The notes under the pieces were generated by a model. That model was not told the DNA's origin, searched no databases, and was given only the letters and a program-made list of their open reading frames with translations. A stretch of DNA of 64,000 nucleotides from Chloracidobacterium sp. (GTDB taxonomy: Bacteria > Acidobacteriota > Blastocatellia > Pyrinomonadales > Pyrinomonadaceae): assembly GCA_016716365.1 (NCBI GenBank), contig JADJWM010000003.1, positions 314,001-378,000 of the forward strand, given 5' to 3'. A program made the translations under genes and the position numbers. The stretch's first letter is position 1, and each line of letters opens with the position of its first letter. Positions 57,857 through 64,000 of this stretch are shown here, piece after piece.

Positions 57857-59068
57857 ATGTACAAAGGCTTTAAGGAACATCTCCAGAGCACGATCGATCG
57901 GATCAGGGACGCGGGGCTTTATAAATCGGAGCGGGTGATCGACGGACCGCAGGACGCTCGGATCGACGTGGGCGGCAGGGAAGTGCTCAACATGTGCGCC
58001 AACAACTATCTCGGGTTGAGCGATCATCCGGCAATAGTTGAAGCGGCGAGGAAGTCGTTGGACGAGTGGGGTTACGGGCTTTCGTCTGTTCGGTTTATCT
58101 GCGGGACACAGGCGATCCACAAAGAGCTTGAGCGAAAGATCAGCGAGTTCCTCGGCACCGAAGACACGATACTTTACACGAGCTGCTTTGACGCGAATGG
58201 CGGGCTGTTCGAGACGCTGTTGGGGGAGGAGGATGCGGTCATCTCCGACGAGTTGAACCACGCCAGCATCATCGACGGCGTCCGGCTGTGCAAGGCACAG
58301 CGGTTCCGGTACAAGAACAGCGACATGGCCGACCTAGAGGCGAAACTTGAGGAAGCTAGGTCTGCCCGGTTCAAGATGATCGCGACGGACGGCGTTTTCT
58401 CGATGGACGGTTACATCGCAAAGCTTCCGGAGATCTGCGACCTGGCCGAAAAGCATGATGCTCTCGTAATGGTCGACGATTCTCACGCCGTCGGCTTCAT
58501 GGGCAAGACCGGCCGCGGAACGCACGAGCATCATAACGTGATGGACCGCATCGACGTCATCACCGGCACGCTCGGCAAGGCTTTGGGCGGTGCCAGCGGC
58601 GGTTACACGAGCGGTAAGAAGGAGATCGTCGAGCTGTTAAGGCAACGTTCGCGGCCGTACCTGTTCTCAAACTCGGTCGCCCCGCCGATCGTCGCTGCAT
58701 CCATCGCTGCGATCGATCTGCTCACGCAGTCGACCGAACTCCGCGATAAGCTGATGGAAAACACCCGGTACTTTCGCGAAAAGATCGCCGGCATCGGCCT
58801 CGAAATCCTGCCCGGCGAACATCCGATCGTGCCTGTTATGTTCGGCGAAGCCCAGCCTGCCGTTAAAATGGCCGAAGCGTTGTTGGAGAAGGGAGTTTAT
58901 GTTATCCCGTTCTCATTCCCGGTCGTGCCCAAAGGAAAAGCTAGGATCAGGACGCAGGTCTCAGCGGCTCATTCAAAAGAAGACTTGGATCTTGCGATCG
59001 AGAAGTTTGCTGAGGCGAAGCAGGAATTGGGGCTAAACAAAGATCTAGCCGCTGATTCTCGCAGATAA
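57857..59068 (+). CDS. kbl: glycine C-acetyltransferase (2-amino-3-ketobutyrate CoA ligase)
   Basis: Kbl cleaves 2-amino-3-oxobutyrate with CoA to glycine and acetyl-CoA, the step after Tdh. The 403-residue PLP enzyme of the alpha-oxoamine synthase family has the PLP lysine in 'TLGKALGGASGGY' (Lys241), 'MVDDSHAVGFMG' with the cofactor Asp and His, and 'ELNHASIIDG'. The N-terminus 'MYKGFKEHLQSTIDRIRDAGLYKSERVI' is normal for Kbl. A diverged copy of its first 34 codons lies upstream at 57195. tdh and kbl normally form one operon; here two TA pairs and a lipoprotein gene separate them. Confidence 0.96.
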   Translation: MYKGFKEHLQSTIDRIRDAGLYKSERVIDGPQDARIDVGGREVLNMCANNYLGLSDHPAIVEAARKSLDEWGYGLSSVRFICGTQAIHKELERKISEFLGTEDTILYTSCFDANGGLFETLLGEEDAVISDELNHASIIDGVRLCKAQRFRYKNSDMADLEAKLEEARSARFKMIATDGVFSMDGYIAKLPEICDLAEKHDALVMVDDSHAVGFMGKTGRGTHEHHNVMDRIDVITGTLGKALGGASGGYTSGKKEIVELLRQRSRPYLFSNSVAPPIVAASIAAIDLLTQSTELRDKLMENTRYFREKIAGIGLEILPGEHPIVPVMFGEAQPAVKMAEALLEKGVYVIPFSFPVVPKGKARIRTQVSAAHSKEDLDLAIEKFAEAKQELGLNKDLAADSRR

Positions 59069-59124
59069 CGCAGGTCAGATCCCTGTCATCCGCGATCACC
59101 CGCGGCTAAGTAATCTTAAATATA

Positions 59125-59502
59125 CTACGCTGCGGCTTGCTGCTGCTTTCCTAAGGCATCCTTTGCTTGTCCAACAACGGCCGCGAAGGCTTCGGGCTGC
59201 TTAACAGCCATATCGGCAAGCACCTTTCGATCAAGCTCGATCTCGGCCAGGTTCAGGCCGTGGATGAATTGCGAATATTTGATGTCGTTAAGACGGCAAG
59301 CCGCGTTTATGCGGACGATCCACAGTTTACGAAAATCACGCTTCTTCAGCTTGCGGCCGGTGTAGGCGAAATTCAGCGCTCGCTCGACTGACTCCTTCGC
59401 CGAACGATACAGTTTCGACTTAGTCCCGCGATATCCTTTCGCCAGGGACAATATTTTTTTACGTTTCTCTAAACGCTTGTTTCCACGTTTTGCTCTAGGC
59501 AT
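59125..59502 (-). CDS. rplT: 50S ribosomal protein L20
   Basis: L20 is an early 23S-rRNA-binding protein of the large subunit. The 125-residue protein has the highly basic N-terminal extension 'MPRAKRGNKRLEKRKKILSLAKGYRGTKSKLYRSAKE' and the globular part 'RKLKKRDFRKLWIVRINAACRLNDIKYSQFIHGL'. The C-terminus ending in Lys-Gln-Gln-Gln-Ala-Ala-Ala is slightly extended. It closes the thrS-infC-rpmI-rplT reverse group. In many bacteria L20 represses this operon by binding its own leader; no such structure was identified here. A palindromic repeat lies between it and rpmI. Confidence 0.97.
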   Translation of the reverse strand: MPRAKRGNKRLEKRKKILSLAKGYRGTKSKLYRSAKESVERALNFAYTGRKLKKRDFRKLWIVRINAACRLNDIKYSQFIHGLNLAEIELDRKVLADMAVKQPEAFAAVVGQAKDALGKQQQAAA

Positions 59503-59526
59503 TGTCTTAAACTCCTTCTCTCGTTC

Positions 59527-59587
59527 TGAGTACCGGCTTTAGCCGGCCCTCTTGGCTGAGGGCCGCCTAAAGGCGGGACTCAAAACC
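59527..59587. repeat. palindromic repeat element, copy 1 (three hairpins, rpmI-rplT gap)
   Basis: Outer TGAGT/ACTCA (59527-59531, 59578-59582) encloses CCGGCT/AGCCGG (59533-59546), GGCCCTC/GAGGGCC (59545-59564) and CCGCCT/AGGCGG (59563-59576). A related element lies at 62783-62834, with the same order of units minus the middle hairpin. They are members of one dispersed intergenic family, REP-like in form. It lies within a ribosomal operon, where it could also affect mRNA stability or rplT expression. Confidence 0.8.
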
Positions 59588-59588
59588 T

Positions 59589-59792
59589 TTAATCGCGTCC
59601 GTACGGCAGCATCTTTTCGACCCGCTTCTGGTCGCCTTCGCTGACCAGCACGTCGATGTCGAGGTTGCGTTTACGCTTGGCCGTCTTTTTGGTCAAGATA
59701 TGTCGTGCGTGCGAATGTCCGCGCTTGAATTTGCCCGACGCCGTCGAGCGAAAGCGTTTCGCCGCTCCCTTGTGTGTTTTTAGTTTTGGCAT
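59589..59792 (-). CDS. rpmI: 50S ribosomal protein L35
   Basis: The 67-residue basic protein is L35 of the large ribosomal subunit. It begins 'MPKLKTHKGAAKRFRSTASGKFKRGHSHARHILTKKTAKRKRNLD', the standard family start, and ends in 'VEKMLPYGRD'. Length is normal. It follows infC in the usual infC-rpmI-rplT order, after a 99-base gap, and is separated from rplT by 86 bases that contain the repeat element. Confidence 0.97.
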   Translation of the reverse strand: MPKLKTHKGAAKRFRSTASGKFKRGHSHARHILTKKTAKRKRNLDIDVLVSEGDQKRVEKMLPYGRD

Positions 59793-59891
59793 AATTGCTC
59801 TCCTTCGCTGAACAGGTTTTATTACTCTGTTCTATTTTCCGTAAATAAAACTTTTATGATCCCGGCGACAGGCTCGAGGCACCAACCGCTA

Positions 59892-60563
59892 TTAGAAGAT
59901 CTCGTCCTCGTCCTTTGTGTCTATTGGCTCGTCGGCTTTCTTCTGTTCCCGCTTCGGTTTTTCAGGCTTTTCGGCCTTCTCCTTAACCGGCGCCGCCTTC
60001 TTGCTATCCGTCGACGTTTTCTTTGGATGGAAGATGGTGAACATCTGATAGCCTTCCATCTTCGGCGCCACCTCGACCTCGGCTATATCGGCCAGATCTT
60101 CCGTCAATTTCTTAAGGATCTTCGCCCCAAGTTCGCGGTGCGTCATTTCGCGTCCGCGGAAGGCGATCGCCGCCCTCACCTTGTCCCCGTCGCCAAGCCA
60201 GTCCCGGGCGTGCTCCATCCGATACTGGTAATCGTGATCGTCGGTCGCCGGCCGGAACTTGATCTCCTTTACCTGCACGTTTACCTGCTTTTTCTTCGCT
60301 TCGTGCTGGCGTTTTTTCTGTTCGTACAGGAACTTGCCGTAGTCGATGATCTTGCAAACCGGCGGCTTTGCCTGCGGCGAGATCTCAACCAGGTCGAGCC
60401 CCATTTCACGAGCTTTCTGGATCGCGTCGCGGGTGTCCATTATTCCGAATGTCTCGCCGTCCTCGGTCACGACCCGGACCGACGGGACCCTTATCCTCTC
60501 GTTCGTCCGGTGCTGCGGTTCGCGTTGCCGTGGACGGTAACTTCTACCAAATCTTCTTGCGAT
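59892..60563 (-). CDS. infC: translation initiation factor IF-3, starting at ATC
   Basis: IF-3 binds the 30S subunit and checks start codons. I start the gene at ATC 60563-60561, because AGGAGG lies five bases upstream (60569-60574) and the frame then reads a basic 'ARRFGRSYRPRQREP' tail into 'NERIRVPSVRVVTEDGETFGIMDTRDAIQKAREMGLDLVEISPQAKPPVC', the normal IF-3 N-domain. ATG or GTG starts further in would cut off part of it. Non-ATG starts (ATT, ATC, ATA) are known in infC and allow self-repression by IF-3. The C-domain follows, with 'EIKFRPATDDHDYQYRMEHARDWLGDGDKV', and the last 35 residues are a Lys/Glu-rich extension. 223 residues. Confidence 0.9.
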   Translation of the reverse strand: MARRFGRSYRPRQREPQHRTNERIRVPSVRVVTEDGETFGIMDTRDAIQKAREMGLDLVEISPQAKPPVCKIIDYGKFLYEQKKRQHEAKKKQVNVQVKEIKFRPATDDHDYQYRMEHARDWLGDGDKVRAAIAFRGREMTHRELGAKILKKLTEDLADIAEVEVAPKMEGYQMFTIFHPKKTSTDSKKAAPVKEKAEKPEKPKREQKKADEPIDTKDEDEIF

Positions 60564-60568
60564 ATTTG

Positions 60569-60574
60569 CCTCCT
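60569..60574 (-). promoter_or_regulatory. ribosome binding site deciding the infC ATC start
   Basis: AGGAGG on the reverse strand, five bases before ATC, is a full-strength Shine-Dalgarno sequence. An in-frame TAA lies four codons before the ATC (at 60575 and just above), so the gene cannot start further upstream. This makes ATC the most likely start of infC. Confidence 0.85.
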
Positions 60575-60639
60575 TTTGTTATTGCCCGAGCATCTACACG
60601 TCGGTATGGGCACTCTCCCAACCGGCCGTGTGCTGCCTT

Positions 60640-62596
60640 TTAGAGCGATCGCAGTTGCTTCTGCTGCCCGATCATCTCCTTAAACTCATCCAGCGGCATC
60701 GCACCGATGTCGCCTTGCTTCCGCTCGCGGACAGCCACCTTTTGCTCTTCAAGCTCCTTGTCGCCGAGGACGAGCATATAAGGCACCTTCTGAAGCTGTG
60801 CATCACGGATTTTCGCACCGATTTTATCAGATTTGAGGTTCGCTTCAACCCTGAAACCCGCCTCCTTCAATTCAGTCGTTACGGATGCCGCGTAATCGTT
60901 GATCCGGTCCGCGATCGGCAGTACCGCAACCTGGACCGGAGCGAGCCATAAGGGGAAGGCCCCGGCATAGTGTTCGATCAGCACGCCGAAGAACCGCTCG
61001 ATCGAACCGAAGAGCGCCCGGTGGATCATGAACGGCCGGTGCTTTTGGTTGTCCTCGCCCGTATATTCGAGCTCAAAACGCTCCGGCAAGTTGAAATCGA
61101 GCTGGATCGTTCCAAGCTGCCAAACGCGGCCGATCGCGTCCTCGATCTTGATATCGATCTTCGGCCCGTAGAACGCCGCTTCGCCTTCGATGCGTTCGTA
61201 CACTATATTCCGCTCTTTCAGGGCCAATGCAAGCTGTTCTTCGGCCGAAGCCCAATCCTCGTCCGCGCCGAGATAGCCTTTGTTTTCCGCCGCGCCGCGG
61301 ACTGAAAGCTCGAACTTGACCTTTTCAAAGCCGTACGTCTCGAACACCTTGATCGCAAAATCCAGGCAGTCGGAGACTTCCGTACTGACCTGGTCGGGCC
61401 TTACGAAAAGGTGGGCATCGTCGACCGAAAATCCGCGCACACGCATCAGGCCATGTAGCGTGCCTGAAAGTTCGGCCCGATAGACCGTGCCCATTTCCGA
61501 ATAACGCTGCGGCAGGTCGCGATAACTTCGCGGCGAAGACTTGTAAATGCCGATGTGGAAAGGGCAGTTCATCGGCTTAAGCCTGTACTCCTCTTCCTCG
61601 ATGCTCGTCGGAGCATACATCGAATCGGCGTAGTTGCCCTCGTGGCCGCTGGTGAACCAAAGCTGCCGTTTAGCGATGTGCGGAGTGTAAACGAAACTGT
61701 AACCGCGTTTCTCAAGCTCTTCGCGAAGCAGCCGCTCCATTTCGTTGCGGATGATGCCGCCCTTGGGATGCCAAAGTATCAGGCCCTGGCCGTAATCGTC
61801 GTCGATCGAGAAGAGATCGAGCTGCCGGCCAAGTTTGCGGTGATCGCGTTTTTCGGCCTCCTCACGCTGCTTGACCCACGCGTCAAGCTCTTCCTGCGTG
61901 GCGAATGCAGTCCCGTAGATCCGCTGCATTTGCGGCCGTTCAGCATCGCCCTTCCAGTAGGCTCCGGATAATGCGAGGAGCCTAAAGGCTTTCAGTTTAC
62001 CGGTGTGCGGCACGTGCGGGCCGAGACAGAAATCGATGAACGGGGAATTGTCGATGTAATAGACACTTGCCGTCCCATCGACCTTCTCATCGATCAGTTC
62101 ACACTTAAGCGGCTCGTCACGTTCTTTGAACAGATCAAGGATCTTCGCTTTTTCAATGTCTTCGCGGCGGTAGGGAAGGTTCTGCTTCGCCAACGCCTTC
62201 ATCTTCTTTTCGATCACTGGCAGGTCTTCGTCCGTCAAATTCCTTGGGGCGATGACGTCGTAAAAGAAGCCGTACCTGGGGTCATCCATCAATGCCGGCC
62301 CGACACCGAGCTTGGTGCCCGGAAAGAGGTCCAATACGGCAGCAGCGAGCAGATGAGCGGTCGAATGGCGTATCAGTTCAAGGCCGTCCGGCGAATCGGC
62401 GGTGATCGGCTCGATCGCAAGGGACCTCGTCGGTGGACGTCAGTTCCTTATTAAGATCGGCTTCCTTGCCATTCACCTTCGCCGCCAGGGCGCTTTTCAA
62501 TGCATCCCGGTCAAACGCCTTGATCGCGTCCGCTACCGTGGCTGGAGCAGGGATCGCGCGTTCACTTGCGCCGTATTTAATGTTCAGTTCGCTCAT
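60640..62596 (-). CDS. thrS: threonyl-tRNA synthetase, reading frame broken once near 62419
   Basis: ThrS charges tRNA-Thr. The first 58 residues from ATG 62596 give the TGS domain ('IKYGASERAIPAPATVADAIKAFDRDALKSALAAKVNGKEADLNKELTSTDEVP'). The frame then runs into a stop at 62378. From about 62418 another frame continues correctly ('AIEPITADSPDGLELIRHSTAHLLAAAVLDLFPG') through the editing domain and the catalytic core, with the zinc ligands in 'MNCPFHIGIY' and the HGLMRVRGF motif 2, to the anticodon domain. One extra base in the AA pair at 62419-62420 explains it. As the enzyme should be essential and no second thrS is seen, a sequencing error is the simplest explanation; a programmed shift is possible but unsupported. 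Confidence 0.88.
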
Positions 62597-63068
62597 AACT
62601 GGTAAATAGTGAATTGTAAATCGTAAATAGAAAGTCTATTTACATTACGATCCGTTCGGGACAGGCCCGCTCGGGACGAATTATTGTTCGCCCTTATCGT
62701 TTTTTCATTTACGATCCACGATCTACTCGTGTCACTACTACTTAAATAGATCAGATCCGATAAGAGCGACTTTGCTTGTTTAGAGTACCTGCTTTAGCAG
62801 GCCCGGCCGCCTGGAAGGCGGAACTCCAAACCTTTCCCGCCATTAGAGGCGGGTCGTAGTAGTTATCGAAACAGCAAAGTTCTTCGAAAGCATCTTATCG
62901 AAAAAAAATGTAGCGACAATCGCAGGCGCGACTGACGCAGGTGTAACAAACCTCCAGATTATACGGACTCCTTGTGGAAAACTCAAGCCCCAAAACAGCC
63001 CAAAGCCACGAGTCCAATGCCTAAATTCGGAGACCCTGCACCCTGGAAAATACGACCCAGGACTTACT
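62597..63068. other. 472-base intergenic region upstream of thrS
   Basis: No gene is seen. It holds the thrS promoter region, an AT-rich stretch with repeated GTAAAT units and a palindrome GTAAATAG/CTATTTAC (62623-62630 with 62636-62643), and the second palindromic repeat element at 62783-62834. I found no T-box or other recognisable leader. Confidence 0.6.
62783..62834. repeat. palindromic repeat element, copy 2
   Basis: GAGTACC, then CCTGCT/AGCAGG (62788-62801), then CCGCCT/AGGCGG (62807-62821), then ACTC and the tail CAAACCTTT match copy 1 at 59527-59590 in order and spacing. The GAGGGCC hairpin of copy 1 is missing. Base changes in the stems are compensated on both arms (CCGGCT/AGCCGG in one copy, CCTGCT/AGCAGG in the other), so the structures, not only the sequence, are conserved. 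Confidence 0.8.
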
Positions 63069-63857
63069 CTACTTCCCGGCCAGCAATGCCTGCTGAGCGC
63101 CGACCCATTCCCAGGCGTCGGCCTCGTCCGCCGGGTCGAAAACCCGAACCTCGGTCGAGAACAAAGGCGAGATCAGTTCGATCAAGTTGCGCATCCACGG
63201 TTTGGCACCGATCACCGCATAGCGTTCGACCTTAGACAATGCACGATACTTGGCTTTAGCAAGGTCGTCGTCAAAAAGGGCCGTCAGGTCAAAGCCGTTG
63301 AATTCTTTCAGCCTGGCCAGAATATTGAACTTTCCGTCGCGTTCCAGGAATGGCTTCATCGCCTCGACGGCTTCCTTGATGTCCTTTTCGCGAAGGCGGC
63401 CGTTGATCTCGTACGCAAAGACGTTCTCGCTAGTCGTCTGAAGCAGATGCACCGACTTTGCCCTATCTTCCGCCTTAGGCAGCGGTTCAGGCGCCTCGGA
63501 CGCCCAATAGAAAGCCTTGTCGCGTTCATCGGCGCTGAATACCCTGACGTCGATCGACGAAAACACCAGCCCCTCGACCCTTGCGAGAGCACCGATCCAA
63601 CCCTTGTTGGTCACGACCGCGGCCCTGTAGAACCTAGACAGTTTTCCGAACTTTCCGATGCCGTTCCAGAGATCTTTCAAAGCTCCCTCTATCGTCAAAC
63701 CCATCGAATCGTCGATCTCAGTAAAAAACGAAACGCATTCGTTAGACTTCAAGGCCTCGTCCGTCGCTTTGTAAGCCTTGTCAATATCGTCCGCGGTTAC
63801 GCTGCCCGTTATCTTCATCGCGACAACATGTTTCGGTGATTCAAGAATTTCGATCAT
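63069..63857 (-). CDS. tandem SpoIIAA-like domain protein
   Basis: The 262-residue protein is an internal duplication of the SpoIIAA-like (STAS-related, PF11964) domain: residues 1-120 ('MIEILESPKHVVAMKITGSVTADDIDKAYKATDEAL' to 'VRVFSADERDKAFYWASE') and about 135-255 ('ENVFAYEINGRLREKDIKEAVEAMKPFL' to 'VRVFDPADEADAWEWVGAQ'). Each half begins with the strand-helix of the fold and ends with the matching 'VRVFxxxDExDAxxW' helix. Single-domain members are common in bacteria and their partner is unknown. There is no signal peptide. It stands alone on the reverse strand. The remaining 143 bases of the window hold no further gene that I can support. Confidence 0.85.
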   Translation of the reverse strand: MIEILESPKHVVAMKITGSVTADDIDKAYKATDEALKSNECVSFFTEIDDSMGLTIEGALKDLWNGIGKFGKLSRFYRAAVVTNKGWIGALARVEGLVFSSIDVRVFSADERDKAFYWASEAPEPLPKAEDRAKSVHLLQTTSENVFAYEINGRLREKDIKEAVEAMKPFLERDGKFNILARLKEFNGFDLTALFDDDLAKAKYRALSKVERYAVIGAKPWMRNLIELISPLFSTEVRVFDPADEADAWEWVGAQQALLAGK

Positions 63858-64000
63858 TTCATCCCCCTAAAAGACTTCTGACGGCGTTACGGGCCGGTCA
63901 AACGGTAGTCCCGCCGCCGTTATTGATAACGAATTTTCTGAAGTGAAAGTTCTCGTTGAAAGGGAGGGCCAGAGCAGCCGGCCTGATCGGGGGTTTAAAA

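Noticed and set aside
62415..62425. Programmed +1 frameshift in thrS
   Set aside because: No stop codon or known slippery context is at the site. A one-base sequencing error is simpler. Kept only as a point to check.

Overview
The window looks like chromosomal DNA from a member of the Acidobacteriota, probably of the Blastocatellia/Pyrinomonadaceae kind. This is an inference. It rests on a secreted protein of the VWFA-related type described from Acidobacteria, a Gram-negative envelope gene set (BamD-like protein, lipoproteins, MltG, SLT transglycosylase), moderately high GC, strong use of overlapping ATGA stop/start junctions, and intergenic palindromic repeats. There is no rRNA, CRISPR array, insertion sequence or complete prophage. 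One tRNA-Arg(CCG) and one strong 6S RNA candidate were found.

Layout. 1-12.8 kb: a truncated secreted protein, a sterol-desaturase-family enzyme, then a mainly forward housekeeping run: def, rocA, fmt, trhO, rsmB, a PASTA protein, rpe and a BamD-like protein. A reverse M48 protease follows. 13.1-19.7 kb: a large solitary P-loop ATPase with a BrxC/DUF6079-like layout, a DUF2520 dehydrogenase, a Fur regulator, a ferredoxin-like protein and a membrane protein. 19.7-22.6 kb (reverse): Nramp transporter plus MscS channel with a cyclic-nucleotide domain. 22.6-26.4 kb: an accessory patch with repeats, a RepA-like ATPase broken by one amber codon, a cluster of five GTGAGACG octamers, and a frameshifted gamma-glutamyltransferase. 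26.4-35.7 kb: two paralogous zinc-ribbon membrane proteins, small proteins, a CrtC-like protein, aconitase and a gingipain-like C25 peptidase. 35.8-49.7 kb: tRNA-Arg, two cyclophilins, dtd, a HAD phosphatase, mltG, thpR, glutathione peroxidase, an SPFH protein, ilvA, a PilZ protein, an SLT transglycosylase, a sugar isomerase plus Gfo/Idh dehydrogenase, a LITAF-like protein and the VWA protein. 49.7-54.5 kb (reverse): pheS, an unknown gene, pheT, a ZapB-like gene, zapA and 6S RNA. 55.1-59.1 kb: threonine catabolism genes tdh and kbl, separated by two toxin-antitoxin pairs and by diverged copies of the tdh 3' end and the kbl 5' end. 59.1-62.6 kb (reverse): thrS, infC, rpmI, rplT. The window ends with a duplicated SpoIIAA-like protein.

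Most notable observations: (i) the tdh-kbl junction, where two different TA modules sit beside leftover ends of the host genes while both host genes stay intact; (ii) a palindromic in-frame insertion in the zinc-knuckle region of PheS, and an unknown gene translationally coupled between pheS and pheT; (iii) five copies of one octamer within about 100 bp next to a RepA-like ATPase; (iv) a near-consensus parS site; (v) 6S RNA next to zapA; (vi) infC starting at ATC. Three genes (RepA-like ATPase, ggt, thrS) are each broken by a single lesion. Because thrS should be essential, assembly or base-calling error must be considered for all three before they are called pseudogenes.
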